Below are positions 1 through 8,707 of a DNA stretch of 64,000 nucleotides, piece by piece. The translations under genes were made by a program, and so were the position numbers. The DNA lies in assembly GCF_000517425.1 (NCBI RefSeq), contig NZ_CP006569.1:1984001-2048000 (forward strand), read 5' to 3'. Below the pieces are notes generated by a model. That model saw nothing but the letters and a program-made list of their open reading frames with translations. It was not told the origin of the DNA and ran no database searches. The DNA is from Sodalis praecaptivus. Its GTDB lineage: Bacteria; Pseudomonadota; Gammaproteobacteria; Enterobacterales; Enterobacteriaceae. How positions within the stretch are numbered: the first letter of the stretch is position 1; every line of letters begins with the position of its first letter.

Positions 1-320
1 AGCTTTGGCGGGCGGTATGGCAATTAGCGCACGTCACCGTCTCCTCGCTGTGGATGGGATAGGGGAGTGCAAAGAAATGCCGAGTAAGGGAGCATAACGC
101 CAGTTATCGCCGCCTCCGCATACTGCGCTAGGCACAGCGTTACAGCCGGCGCTGTTTTTCGACAACGGTGTTTTTTGGTGGCGGGGAGGGCGTTATGCGC
201 TACGCGGCGTCGATGATGTAGGGATAAAAGGGTCTTAACCCGTGCGACGACGATAGCGCATCGCCATCGTCGGTTAGCGCCCGTTGGCCGCGTTTGTCTT
301 AGGTCAATCAGCCCGGCGGC
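1..320. other. Gene-free left edge
   Basis: No reading frame here resembles a known protein, and I see no RNA gene or strong hairpin. It may be the flank of a gene lying outside the window. Confidence 0.5.
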
Positions 321-746
321 TTATTTGGCAAACAGCTGGCTTCTGTCCTTAAAGGCTTTGAATTCCAGCGCATTGCCGCAAGGGTCGAGCAGAAACATGG
401 TCGCTTGTTCACCGACCTGACCTTTAAACCGAACATAAGGTTCGATAACGAATTCCGTAGCGAAATCGCGCAGCCGCGCCGCCAGCGCTTCCCACTCTTC
501 CCAAGATAAAACAATGCCAAAATGCGGCACGGGAACGTCATGGCCATCCACCGGATTGGTGCCCAGTGCCTGCTGTACCGGCGTTTTGGCCTGTTCATGG
601 ATCACTAACTGATGACCGTAAAAATCGAAGTCCACCCACTGATCGCTGGAGCGGCCTTCCGCCAAGCCGAATATATCCCGGTAAAAGCGGCGCGCGGCGG
701 GCAGATCGTCAACCGGAATGGCTAAATGAAACGGGCTCAGGGCCAT
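321..746 (-). CDS. VOC family (glyoxalase/dioxygenase-fold) protein
   Basis: A 141-residue single-module vicinal oxygen chelate protein. The N-terminal stretch around residues 5-25 ([17 protein letters not shown]) is the typical first beta-strand and helix, with His7 as a likely metal ligand. His75 (PHFGIVL) and Glu128 (GNALEFK) are the other expected ligands, so the metal site looks complete. VOC proteins include lyases, dioxygenases and isomerases, and the sequence does not fix the substrate. It is transcribed away from the LysR gene at 866 across a gap of about 120 bp, so it may be a target of that regulator. An ATG at 746 is used. Confidence 0.8.
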   Translation of the reverse strand: MALSPFHLAIPVDDLPAARRFYRDIFGLAEGRSSDQWVDFDFYGHQLVIHEQAKTPVQQALGTNPVDGHDVPVPHFGIVLSWEEWEALAARLRDFATEFVIEPYVRFKGQVGEQATMFLLDPCGNALEFKAFKDRSQLFAK

Positions 747-865
747 GGGTACTCTCCTGTTAAAGCCGGAAATCGGCCGTTGCAGGCTATTCTTACCTTG
801 AAATATTTTTATTAAAAGCGAATATTATCGCTACTACTCATCAAAAATTTTGCTAAGTGATACCC

Positions 866-1750
866 ATGCTGCGCGAACTGCACACCTTCATCGCCGTGAC
901 CCGCTATGGCACGTTTTCAGCGGCCGGCCAGCGCATTGGCCTGACGCAATCGGCGGTTAGCGCCCAGATTCGTCTGCTGGAGCAACATCTCGGCATGCTG
1001 CTGTTCGATCGCAGCGGCCGTGCGGCCGTGCTCAATGCCAACGGGCAGCGGGTGCTGCCGCTCGCGCAGGAAATCATGACGCTTTTCGGCCGCATGCGCC
1101 AGCCGGCGACCGTCAGCGAATACCGCGGCACGATCAGGATTGGCGCCATTTCCACCACCCAAACCGGGTTGCTGCCGCAGGTACTGCTGCGCCTGCAGCG
1201 CCAGGCGCCGGATCTGGAAACCCAAATCATTCCCGGCGTCTCGTTTAATCTGCTCAATCAGGTCGAGGCGGGTAATATCGATTTGGCCGTGGTGATTAAA
1301 CCGGATTTCGTGTTAACCAAAGACCTTTACAGCGAACCGCTGCTGCGCGAGCCGTTTGTGCTGGTCACACCATTGGGTATGAAAGGAGAGGATCCGCTGG
1401 CGCTGCTGCGCGCTGCGCCGTTTATCCGTTATGATCGCACGTCGTTTGGCGGCAGGATGGTCAGTCAATTTTTGCGGCGCGAGCGCTTGACGCCAAAAAT
1501 AGCGCTGGAAATTGATGAGATTGACGCGATTGTGCGCATGGTGGAGCACAATCTTGGCGTGGCTTTGGTGCCGTTGGCGGGGCAATGGCGCGAGCGTGCC
1601 GAACGCGTGCGCGTCGTGCCGCTGGGGGAGTCGTTGACTTTCTACCGTGAATTGATTGTCGTCATGCGTTACAGTTGGCGTCAATCGCCGCTGCATCAGC
1701 TGATAACCGGTTTCCTGCGCGCCGCGGCGACAGAGGCCCAGACCGGCTAA
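866..1750 (+). CDS. LysR-family transcriptional regulator
   Basis: A 294-residue LysR-type regulator. The N-terminal winged helix-turn-helix spans about residues 1-60 (LHTFIAVTRYGTFSAAG, then LTQSAVSAQIRLLE). The rest is the periplasmic-binding-like effector domain, starting near residue 90. An in-frame GTG nine bases upstream (857) would add three residues, but the ATG at 866 fits the family better. The gene is divergent from the VOC gene and convergent with the pxpBC pair, so it probably controls the former and perhaps the 5-oxoprolinase genes. The effector cannot be read from the sequence. Confidence 0.85.
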   Translation: MLRELHTFIAVTRYGTFSAAGQRIGLTQSAVSAQIRLLEQHLGMLLFDRSGRAAVLNANGQRVLPLAQEIMTLFGRMRQPATVSEYRGTIRIGAISTTQTGLLPQVLLRLQRQAPDLETQIIPGVSFNLLNQVEAGNIDLAVVIKPDFVLTKDLYSEPLLREPFVLVTPLGMKGEDPLALLRAAPFIRYDRTSFGGRMVSQFLRRERLTPKIALEIDEIDAIVRMVEHNLGVALVPLAGQWRERAERVRVVPLGESLTFYRELIVVMRYSWRQSPLHQLITGFLRAAATEAQTG

Positions 1751-1792
1751 CGGGCGACGGCCGCCGTGCCACCGCACGCGATGTGGTGCGCG

Positions 1793-2761
1793 CTAACCCC
1801 GCAGCGCGGCCTCGCGTAATTCCCCCAGCCAGCGCTGCATATGCTGGTGTCGGCCTATCCAAAGGCTTTCCGCTTTTTCCACGCTGACCAGCTCGAAGCG
1901 CAGGCTGTCGCCGGGTTTATGCTGCCCCAGCCGGGCCAGATCGGCGCGAATCACGGTGGCGATTTTGGGGTAACCGCCGGTCGTCTGGCGATCGTTCATG
2001 GCGATAATCGGCTGTCCGTTACCGGGGATCTGAATACTGCCGCGGGAGATGGCGTCGGATACAATGTTGAATCCCTGCACGTGGGGCACGGGCGGTCCAC
2101 TCAAGCGGTAGCCCATCCGATCACTTTCACCGCTGACGCGGTACTCGCCGGCGAGAAAACACGCCAGCCCGACCTGACCAAAATGCCCCTCCTGCGGCCC
2201 CGCCACCACCCGCACTGGCCGGCGTTCGCGCTGGGGCATGAGCCGCTGCGCCGGCCGGCTGGGCTGACGCGGTACGGTGTCGGGCGTTGCCGCCAGCGGT
2301 AGCCAGTCTCCCTTTTGCAACGGCCGGCCGGCTAAACCGCCGAGCGCGGCGCGCGCCAGCGTGGATACGCTGCCCATCACCGGCGCGATGGCGAAACCGC
2401 CCGCCACCGCCAGATAGCCGCGGGCGCCGCTGCAAGCGCGCATCACGCGCAGCGTACTGCCCGGCAGCAGAGTGTGGCGGCAGTGGGTCGTAAGCGGCTT
2501 ATCATCAAGCGTCAATTGCATATCGCCGGTCACGGCGAAACGGCAGGGGGCGGACCCGGTCAGGCGCAGCGTTGCGCCGGTCAGGGTGAATTCCAGCGCG
2601 CCCGTCGAGGCCGGATTGCCCACCAGGGCATTGGCGATGCTGAAACTCATCTCATCCATGGCGCCCGAGGGCGGCACGCCGTAATCTTCAAAACCAAACC
2701 GTCCCTCGTCTTGTACGGTGGTATAGACGCCGGGGGTCAGTACTTCTAAACCATTCGCCAT
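1793..2761 (-). CDS. pxpC: 5-oxoprolinase subunit PxpC (biotin-dependent carboxyltransferase/KipA family)
   Basis: A protein of about 322 residues of the KipA/AHS2 family. It begins MANGLEVLTPGVYTTVQDEG and contains the family blocks YGVPPSGAMD, SDAISRGSIQIPGNGQPI and TTGGYPKIATV. With PxpA and PxpB it forms the ATP-dependent enzyme that opens 5-oxo-L-proline to L-glutamate. The chosen ATG at 2761 overlaps the pxpB stop as TAATG, a classic translational coupling; an ATG nine bases upstream (2770) is also possible. A longer frame continues upstream inside pxpB and is not coding. In E. coli, pxpA follows pxpC in the same operon; here it lies on the other strand. Confidence 0.88.
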   Translation of the reverse strand: MANGLEVLTPGVYTTVQDEGRFGFEDYGVPPSGAMDEMSFSIANALVGNPASTGALEFTLTGATLRLTGSAPCRFAVTGDMQLTLDDKPLTTHCRHTLLPGSTLRVMRACSGARGYLAVAGGFAIAPVMGSVSTLARAALGGLAGRPLQKGDWLPLAATPDTVPRQPSRPAQRLMPQRERRPVRVVAGPQEGHFGQVGLACFLAGEYRVSGESDRMGYRLSGPPVPHVQGFNIVSDAISRGSIQIPGNGQPIIAMNDRQTTGGYPKIATVIRADLARLGQHKPGDSLRFELVSVEKAESLWIGRHQHMQRWLGELREAALRG

Positions 2762-3489
2762 TATTGCCATGTCCAGTCGGGAAGATAATCGCCTTGCGCC
2801 TGCAGACGTGTAAAGGTGCCCGCACAGACCGGCGTAAAACGGATCCGGTCGCCGGCGCTGAACAAAAACGGCTGCTCGCGGTCCGGTACGAAACTGCGCA
2901 CCGGCGTACGGCCGATCAAATGCCAGCCGCTGGGTGCTTCTACCGAACCGACGGCGGTCTGCATACCGCCGATGCTGATGCTGCCGGCGGGGGTTTTCAG
3001 ACGTGGTGATTCCCGGCGTGAAGTATGCAGGCGCGGAACCAGACCGCCGAGATAGGCAAAGCCGGGCATAAACCCTATCATATACACCCGGTAAAGGGCC
3101 GCGCTGTGCAGATCTATTACCTGCTGCGGCGTGAGATGGTGCAGCGCGGCCAGATCCGCCAGATCCACGCCGTGCTCGCCGCCGTAACTGACCGGGATAG
3201 TCCAGCACTTCGCCCGTTGGCCGGCGGCGTCTGGCTGTCTCAACAGTTCCTGCAGCTGCGCCACCAGCTGCGTCTGTCTGATCTGGGTGGAATCGTAGGC
3301 GACGGTTAACGCCCGATATGTGGGGATCAGCGAGAGGACGCCGGTCAGCGCCGCGCCCCTGACTCTGGCCGCCAGCGCGGTGACCCGTTGATTAATCTGT
3401 TCATCGATGACTTCCCCGAAGTCTACGCAAACCGCCTGATCGGCAATGGGCAAAATGCGCCACGAGGGGGTATTTAGGCTTTGTCGCAC
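2761..3489 (-). CDS. pxpB: 5-oxoprolinase subunit PxpB (KipI/AHS1 family)
   Basis: A 242-residue AHS1-domain protein. The N-terminal part (ILPIADQAVCVDFGE) and the central block (YMIGFMPGFAYLGGL, residues about 137-151) are typical of KipI/PxpB. It is the partner of PxpC in ATP-dependent cleavage of 5-oxoproline (pyroglutamate), a compound formed by cyclisation of glutamine or glutamate. It is translationally coupled to pxpC and divergent from pxpA across about 175 bp, which should hold both promoters. Confidence 0.88.
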   Translation of the reverse strand: MRQSLNTPSWRILPIADQAVCVDFGEVIDEQINQRVTALAARVRGAALTGVLSLIPTYRALTVAYDSTQIRQTQLVAQLQELLRQPDAAGQRAKCWTIPVSYGGEHGVDLADLAALHHLTPQQVIDLHSAALYRVYMIGFMPGFAYLGGLVPRLHTSRRESPRLKTPAGSISIGGMQTAVGSVEAPSGWHLIGRTPVRSFVPDREQPFLFSAGDRIRFTPVCAGTFTRLQAQGDYLPDWTWQ

Positions 3490-3664
3490 GCGAATATCCT
3501 GTTTTGCCCTGCATGAAAGCGCAGGGCTTTACTCAGCGGGTGTTTTTGGAATACTTTTGGCATACCGAAAAAAGGCTGTCAATGCACAGCGTTTTTCCTA
3601 AGCCAGCTATTAGGCAAGAATGATGCCAGCGTGCCGCATACGGCCAACCGGGAGACAAAAAAGC

Positions 3665-4444
3665 ATGTTAATCGATTTAAATAGCGATATGGGCGAGAGC
3701 TTTGGACCGTGGGCGATGGGGGATGATGGGCGCATGCTGGAGATCGTTAGCTCGGCGAATATCGCCTGCGGCTTCCACGCCGGGGATCCGGAGGTGATGC
3801 ATAGCACGCTCAGCCTGGCCCACGCCCAGGGCGTCGGTGCGGGCGCCCATCCCGGTTTTTATGATTTACAGGGGTTTGGCCGTCGACAAATCCTGGGGGA
3901 TAGCCCGGCGCAGATAGAGCGGCAGATCGTTTATCAAATCGGCGCCCTACAGGGGTTGGCAAAAAGCATAGGCATCCCTTTGCGGCACGTTAAAACCCAT
4001 GGCGCGCTGGGCAATCTGGCGGCGGAAGATCCCGCCCTGGCGCAGGCGGTGGCCCGGGCGATATACAGCGTCGATCGCGACTTGATCATGGTGGTTATGC
4101 CCGGCATGGAGACCGAGAAAGCGGCGCTCAAGCGAGGATTACCGGTGGTGCGCGAGATTTATGCCGATCGTGCCTATGCGGATAACGGCAATCTGCTGTC
4201 GCGCAAGCTTGACGGCGCGGTGTTGCACGATCCGCAGCAGGCGGCGACGCGTATTTTGCGCATGCTGGAGCAGCAGGCCATCACAACGGTGAGTGGACGG
4301 ATATTGCCGTCGCGCATCGACAGCATCTGCGTGCATGGCGATACACCGGGCGCGGTGGCGATGGCCGCGGCATTGCGCGCGCGGCTTGAGGCACAGGGTT
4401 TTACCATCGCGCCGATGCAGGCGGTGCTGGCGGCGGGGGGCTAA
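3665..4444 (+). CDS. pxpA: 5-oxoprolinase subunit PxpA (LamB/YcsF family)
   Basis: A 259-residue LamB/YcsF family protein with the hallmark blocks DLNSDMGESFG (residues 3-13), ANIACGFHAGDP and GAGAHPGFYDLQGFGRR. It is the third subunit of the PxpABC 5-oxoprolinase, which yields L-glutamate. The ATG at 3665 is preceded by a good GGGAGA ribosome site; a start 45 bases upstream is less likely. The gene is divergent from pxpBC, unlike the single operon of E. coli, and is convergent with the dehydrogenase that follows. Confidence 0.92.
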   Translation: MLIDLNSDMGESFGPWAMGDDGRMLEIVSSANIACGFHAGDPEVMHSTLSLAHAQGVGAGAHPGFYDLQGFGRRQILGDSPAQIERQIVYQIGALQGLAKSIGIPLRHVKTHGALGNLAAEDPALAQAVARAIYSVDRDLIMVVMPGMETEKAALKRGLPVVREIYADRAYADNGNLLSRKLDGAVLHDPQQAATRILRMLEQQAITTVSGRILPSRIDSICVHGDTPGAVAMAAALRARLEAQGFTIAPMQAVLAAGG

Positions 4445-4472
4445 CGCCGGGGTTGGCGGCGCGGGGGGCGCG

Positions 4473-5438
4473 TCAGGGCTGCCGGCGGCGCGGCCACACC
4501 GCCGGGTTCACCAGCGAGGCGGGCGGCTCACCGGCGAGCACGCGCAAAACCCCGTCCACCGCCGCGTTTGCCATGCGCGTCATCGCCTGTTCGGTGGAGG
4601 CGGCGATATGCGGCGTCAGCACCACATTGGGCAAGCCGAGCAGCGGATTGTCCCGTAAAACCGGCTCTTGTTGAAAGACATCAAGTCCCGCGCCGGCGAT
4701 GGCGCCGCGTGTCAGCGCGTCCGCCAGCGCCGCCTCATCCACCAGCGCGCCGCGGCTGGTATTAATGAGATAGGCCGACAATTTCATCTGTGCCAGCGCC
4801 CGCGCGTCGATGATATGGCGCGTTTCCGGCAAGGACGGGAGGTGTAGCGAAACGATGTCGCTGTTGGCCAACAGCGCGGACAGGCTGTCGGCCTGACGTA
4901 AACCCATGGCGGCGATATCCGCCACCGGGCGGCGGGTCAGCACCTGCACTTGCATACCCAGCCCGCGGGCCAGCGTGGCCGTCGCGCGGCCGATGGCGCC
5001 AAACCCGATGACCCCCAGCTGAGCGTCCTGCAGCTCGCGCAATCCCCCCTCATATTTAAAGGCGAAGTGACCCGTGCGCAGCGCGCTGTCAGCCGCGGGG
5101 ATCCGTTTGGTCAGCGCGAACATTAGCGCCAGCGCATGTTCAGCCACCGAGCGGGTATTCATTTCCGGCGTGTTGAATACCGCGATGCCCAAAGCATCGG
5201 CGGCGTCGACATCAATACCGTCAATGCCGACGCCGTGGACGCCGATTGCACATAAAGAAGGCAACTGCGCCATTTCAGTGCGCGAAAATTGCCCGCTGCG
5301 ATAGATGGCGGCAACCACCCGATCGGCTGGCGCTGCACGGCAAGCCTCTACACCGACCGCGGGCGTGATGCCATGTGCGCGCAGCCTTTCAATACCGCAG
5401 GGGTGGATGGGCTGCGGAATAAGACAATATTTTTCCAT
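4473..5438 (-). CDS. D-isomer-specific 2-hydroxyacid dehydrogenase
   Basis: About 321 residues, of the glyoxylate/hydroxypyruvate/D-lactate dehydrogenase superfamily. The NAD(P) motif GFGAIGRA lies near residue 145. The catalytic triad is visible: Arg in NTSRGALVDE, Glu in GLDVFQQEP and His in LTPHIAASTE. It would interconvert a 2-oxo acid and a D-2-hydroxy acid in the cytosol. The exact substrate is unknown; with the aminotransferase at 11.7-12.9 kb it could reduce the oxo acid left after nitrogen removal. An upstream GTG (5447) is possible, but the ATG at 5438 is preferred. Confidence 0.87.
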   Translation of the reverse strand: MEKYCLIPQPIHPCGIERLRAHGITPAVGVEACRAAPADRVVAAIYRSGQFSRTEMAQLPSLCAIGVHGVGIDGIDVDAADALGIAVFNTPEMNTRSVAEHALALMFALTKRIPAADSALRTGHFAFKYEGGLRELQDAQLGVIGFGAIGRATATLARGLGMQVQVLTRRPVADIAAMGLRQADSLSALLANSDIVSLHLPSLPETRHIIDARALAQMKLSAYLINTSRGALVDEAALADALTRGAIAGAGLDVFQQEPVLRDNPLLGLPNVVLTPHIAASTEQAMTRMANAAVDGVLRVLAGEPPASLVNPAVWPRRRQP

Positions 5439-5551
5439 GATAAACACCGCGCTCGGTTCGGGATGGCGTCATGGCATTTTAATTGCATTCCCAGTGTATA
5501 CCAAGGGAATTCCAAAGAATGCCTGCGTAATCGATGTCAGTAAGGAACCAT

Positions 5552-6199
5552 ATGAACTCAAAAAACCACAGCTTTGTCAATGGCTTCCGTCTGGGTGCCG
5601 GCCGGGGTGTCGCGGTGGGGCTCACGTCCGGGCAGATTCTTGAAATTGAAAATATCCGGGGAAATCAGGTGGTCGATACCTGGGCGTTAACGCAGGCGGA
5701 CGTGCTGGAATACGCTTCCATGGACCATACGCGCTCGGTCAATAGCAATCTGTTTTACCAAACCGGCATGACGGTCGTCAGTAACCACCGCCGCCCGTTG
5801 TTCACGTTGATAGCGGACAGCACGCCGGGCTGGCACGATACGCTGCTCTGCCCCTGTAATGCCGCGATCTATCGTGAATTGGGCTGCCGCGATTATCATC
5901 GCAGCTGTACCGATAATTTCCATGAGGCGCTAGCGGCGCAGGGGTTGTCGCTGCCGTTTACGCCCGCCTCGCTGAATTTATTCATGAATGTACCGGTTGC
6001 CGCGGACGGCGCCCTGGATCGGGTGCCGCCCCGATCGGTCGCCGGCGATACGCTGCAATTGCGGGCCGAGTGCGATATTTGGCTGGTACTTTCCGCCTGC
6101 CCGCAGGATATCACGCCCATCAACGGCGCCGCACGCCAGCCCTCAGACATCGGGCTGCGGTGGGGCGTTGCCGCCGCGGGCAGGGAGGGGACGGCATGA
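5552..6199 (+). CDS. DUF1989 (urea carboxylase-associated) family protein
   Basis: A 215-residue protein of the DUF1989/urea-carboxylase-associated family, with the typical block CPCNAAIYRELGCRDYHRSC (about residues 102-121), rich in Cys and His, and TDNFHEAL. Known members include the two subunits of carboxyguanidine deiminase, which work next to a biotin-dependent guanidine carboxylase. Here there is only one member and no carboxylase nearby, so its reaction is open. The AAGGAA ribosome site just before 5552 decides this start over an ATG at 5534. The stop overlaps the next ATG (ATGA), so it heads the transporter operon. Confidence 0.82.
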   Translation: MNSKNHSFVNGFRLGAGRGVAVGLTSGQILEIENIRGNQVVDTWALTQADVLEYASMDHTRSVNSNLFYQTGMTVVSNHRRPLFTLIADSTPGWHDTLLCPCNAAIYRELGCRDYHRSCTDNFHEALAAQGLSLPFTPASLNLFMNVPVAADGALDRVPPRSVAGDTLQLRAECDIWLVLSACPQDITPINGAARQPSDIGLRWGVAAAGREGTA

Positions 6200-7002
6200 G
6201 CGAGTTGTCCGCGCCGCTGTTGCGGATCCGCGAGCTGAATAAAAGTTACGGTGATTTGCACGTCTTAAAGAATGTCGCTCTTAACGTTAACGCCGGGGAA
6301 GTGGTGTCCATCATTGGTGCCAGCGGTTCCGGCAAAAGTACCTTTCTGCGCTGTTTGAATGTCATGGAAATGCCGCAAAGCGGTTTCATGGACTTCGAGG
6401 ATTTTTCCTTTGATTTCCGCGAGGGCGCGCGCGCTCAGCCGACGCCCGCACAATTGAAATTGCTACGGGCCCGCATCGGCATGGTGTTTCAAAGCTACAA
6501 CCTTTGGCCGCATATGACGGTGCTGGAAAATGTGATCGAAGCGCCGCTCCGGGTGCGTAAACTGCCGCGCAAGCAGGCTATTGACGAGGCGGAAGCGCTG
6601 CTTTCTCGGGTTGGCCTGTACGAGAAACGGCAACAGTATCCCGCGCGGCTTTCCGGCGGACAACAGCAGCGGGTGGCCATCGCCCGCGCGCTGGCGATGA
6701 AACCGCAGCTGATGCTGTTTGATGAGGTAACGTCGGCGCTGGATCCCGAGCTGGTGGGCGAGGTGCTATCGCTGATGGCGTCGCTGGCGGAGGAGGGGAT
6801 GACCATGTTGCTGGTGACCCACGAGATTGCTTTCGCCCGCGATGTGTCGAGCCGGGTGCTGTTTTTCGATCAGGGCGTGATGGCGGAGGACGGCCCGCCG
6901 GGACAGGTCCTTCATGATCCGGAAAGTCCGCGTTTGCGGCAATTTTTGCGTCGCATTTTACATCAGGACCTCCGCCGGGCATCACCGGAGGCGCAGCCAT
7001 GA
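6196..7002 (+). CDS. Polar amino acid ABC transporter, ATP-binding protein (HisP/GlnQ type)
   Basis: A 268-residue ABC ATPase. It shows Walker A GASGSGKST (near residue 48), the Q-loop in VFQSYNLWPHMTVLENV, the signature LSGGQQQRVAIARAL, Walker B LMLFDEVTSALDPE and the switch histidine in LLVTHE. The insert between Walker A and the Q-loop is typical of histidine/arginine/octopine importers. It energises uptake with the permease that overlaps its stop codon by four bases and the binding protein at 8708. Reading starts at the ATG that overlaps the DUF1989 stop; a longer frame upstream lies inside the preceding gene. Confidence 0.92.
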   Translation: MSELSAPLLRIRELNKSYGDLHVLKNVALNVNAGEVVSIIGASGSGKSTFLRCLNVMEMPQSGFMDFEDFSFDFREGARAQPTPAQLKLLRARIGMVFQSYNLWPHMTVLENVIEAPLRVRKLPRKQAIDEAEALLSRVGLYEKRQQYPARLSGGQQQRVAIARALAMKPQLMLFDEVTSALDPELVGEVLSLMASLAEEGMTMLLVTHEIAFARDVSSRVLFFDQGVMAEDGPPGQVLHDPESPRLRQFLRRILHQDLRRASPEAQP

Positions 7003-7655
7003 ATCAGCTTTGGAGCGATATAGATACCTACGGTCTGGGTTTCCTGCAGGCCGGTTGGACCGTGCTGCTGATAACCGTCGCCACGATCGTTTTAAGCTGG
7101 ATCGTCGGCTTCCTGGCCGTGTCGGCGAAAATGTCGTCGGTGAGGTTTTTCAGCGCCATCGGCCGGTTTTATATCTGGTTTATCCGCGGAACCCCGGCGC
7201 TTATCCAGGTCTTTGTGGTGTATTTTGGCTTCCCGCAAATAGGGATCCATTTGTCACCGTTCGTCGCCGGCGTCGTGGCGCTGGGGCTCAACAGCGGCGC
7301 CTACGTGGCGGAAATCATGCGCGCCGGGCTGCAAGCTATCCCGCGCAGTCAGATGGAGTCCGCCTATGCGCTCGGGATGAGCAAAGGGGAAGTGATGCGG
7401 CGGATAATTTTGCCGCAGGTGTTCCGCATCGTCTTACCGCCGCTGACCAACGAGGCGATTTCGACGCTGAAGAATACCTCGTTGCTGTCGACCATTACCG
7501 TCATTGATATCACGCTGTACGCACAGACGATAATTTCCGCGACATTCCGCCCGTTCCAGTTTTATATCGCCGCAGCCTTGATTTATCTGCTGCTGACTTC
7601 GCTTTTGACCGAATTTTCCGCCTGGCTTGAACGGCGCCAGCGCCGTTTAAGTTAA
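6999..7655 (+). CDS. Polar amino acid ABC transporter, permease (HisMQ family)
   Basis: A 218-residue inner-membrane permease with about five hydrophobic segments. It carries the HisMQ features FIRGTPALIQVF and the ATPase-contact loop ALGMSKGEVMRRIILPQ (EAA motif). Only one permease gene is present, so it probably acts as a homodimer. It overlaps the ATPase gene by ATGA and is followed 17 bp later by the ureohydrolase, which implies that the imported compound is the ureohydrolase substrate. Confidence 0.92.
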   Translation: MNQLWSDIDTYGLGFLQAGWTVLLITVATIVLSWIVGFLAVSAKMSSVRFFSAIGRFYIWFIRGTPALIQVFVVYFGFPQIGIHLSPFVAGVVALGLNSGAYVAEIMRAGLQAIPRSQMESAYALGMSKGEVMRRIILPQVFRIVLPPLTNEAISTLKNTSLLSTITVIDITLYAQTIISATFRPFQFYIAAALIYLLLTSLLTEFSAWLERRQRRLS

Positions 7656-7672
7656 CCCAAAGGACGTAAGCT

Positions 7673-8620
7673 ATGAGTGTGTTACCGACTAACTCCCTGG
7701 AGACCCCCCGTTTCTGCGGTGTGCCGACCTTTATGCGACTGCCGATGGCAACCGATCTGAGCGTGCTGGACGCGGCGATAATCGGCCTGCCCTCCGACGC
7801 CGGCGCGCCTTTTCGACCCGGCGCGCGGTTTGCCCCCAACGCCGTGCGCGCAATGTCCATTATGCTGCGGCCGATAAATCCCTATCGCGACAACATTAAT
7901 GTGTTTGATGTGCTGCGGGTGGCGGATGCCGGGGATGCCCTGGTGGTGCCGGGCTACGAAGAAGAGACCCTGGCGCGTATGGAGCAGGCGGTGTCGACGC
8001 TGGTGGACGCCGGCGTTATCCCCTGCGCCATTGGCGGCGATCATTCGGTGACGCTGGCGGAGCTGCGCGCTGTCGCCAAACGCCACGGGCCGGTAGCGCT
8101 GGTGCAGTTCGACTCCCACAGCGACACCTGGGATAAGTACTTCGCCGACAAGCGCTACAGCGCCGGCACGCCGTTCCGCCGCGGGGTGGAGGAAAATATC
8201 ATCGATCCCGCGCACTCGATTCAGATCGGCTTGCGGGGATCGCTGTTCCAAACAACGGATATCACGCAGTCGCTGGATTTGGGCTTCGAGGTGGTAACCA
8301 CCGACGCCATGTTCGAGATGGGCATCGCGGCGCTGGCCGAACGCATCGCCGCGCGCACCGCCGGCCGGCCCACCTTTATTACCTTCGATATGGATTTTGT
8401 CGATCCCGCCGCCGCGCCGGCGGTGGAGACCCCCGAAGCGGGGGGACCCACGGCGCGCGAAGCATTACTGCTGCTGCGCCGCTTGTCCGGCATCAATCTC
8501 GTGGGATGCGACGTCACCGAAATCACCCCGACCTACGACGGTCCGGGCCAAATCACCTCGCTGCTGGGCGCGACGGTAATGGCGGAATTGCTGGCGCTGC
8601 TGGCCAGCGAAAAACGGTAA
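7673..8620 (+). CDS. Ureohydrolase (agmatinase/guanidino-acid hydrolase family)
   Basis: A 315-residue arginase-superfamily enzyme. The Mn ligands are all visible: GGDHS (121-125), FDSHSDT (146-152) and FDMDFVDP (238-245). Such enzymes hydrolyse a guanidino group to an amine plus urea. The stretch RYSAGTPFRR lacks the His of the HGT motif found in classical agmatinases, and DSH replaces the usual DAH, so the substrate may differ from agmatine (for example guanidinobutyrate, guanidinopropionate or guanidine). It sits inside the transporter operon between the permease and binding-protein genes. No urease is in the window, so the fate of urea is not explained here. Confidence 0.88.
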   Translation: MSVLPTNSLETPRFCGVPTFMRLPMATDLSVLDAAIIGLPSDAGAPFRPGARFAPNAVRAMSIMLRPINPYRDNINVFDVLRVADAGDALVVPGYEEETLARMEQAVSTLVDAGVIPCAIGGDHSVTLAELRAVAKRHGPVALVQFDSHSDTWDKYFADKRYSAGTPFRRGVEENIIDPAHSIQIGLRGSLFQTTDITQSLDLGFEVVTTDAMFEMGIAALAERIAARTAGRPTFITFDMDFVDPAAAPAVETPEAGGPTAREALLLLRRLSGINLVGCDVTEITPTYDGPGQITSLLGATVMAELLALLASEKR

Positions 8621-8707
8621 CGGTCCCGTGCGCCGCCGTTGAGGCGTGCGGCGCCGGCAGGCCATGAACCACCCTTTATTTTTTTTGCAGCCTAATGAGA
8701 GCGACCA

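Noticed and set aside
2771-3208. An N-terminal extension of the pxpC frame (about 146 residues)
   Set aside because: It lies wholly inside pxpB in another frame and has no family homology; pxpC homology starts at the coupled ATG.
6070-6195. An N-terminal extension of the ABC ATPase
   Set aside because: It overlaps the end of the DUF1989 gene, and the ATGA overlap at 6196 gives the family-like start.
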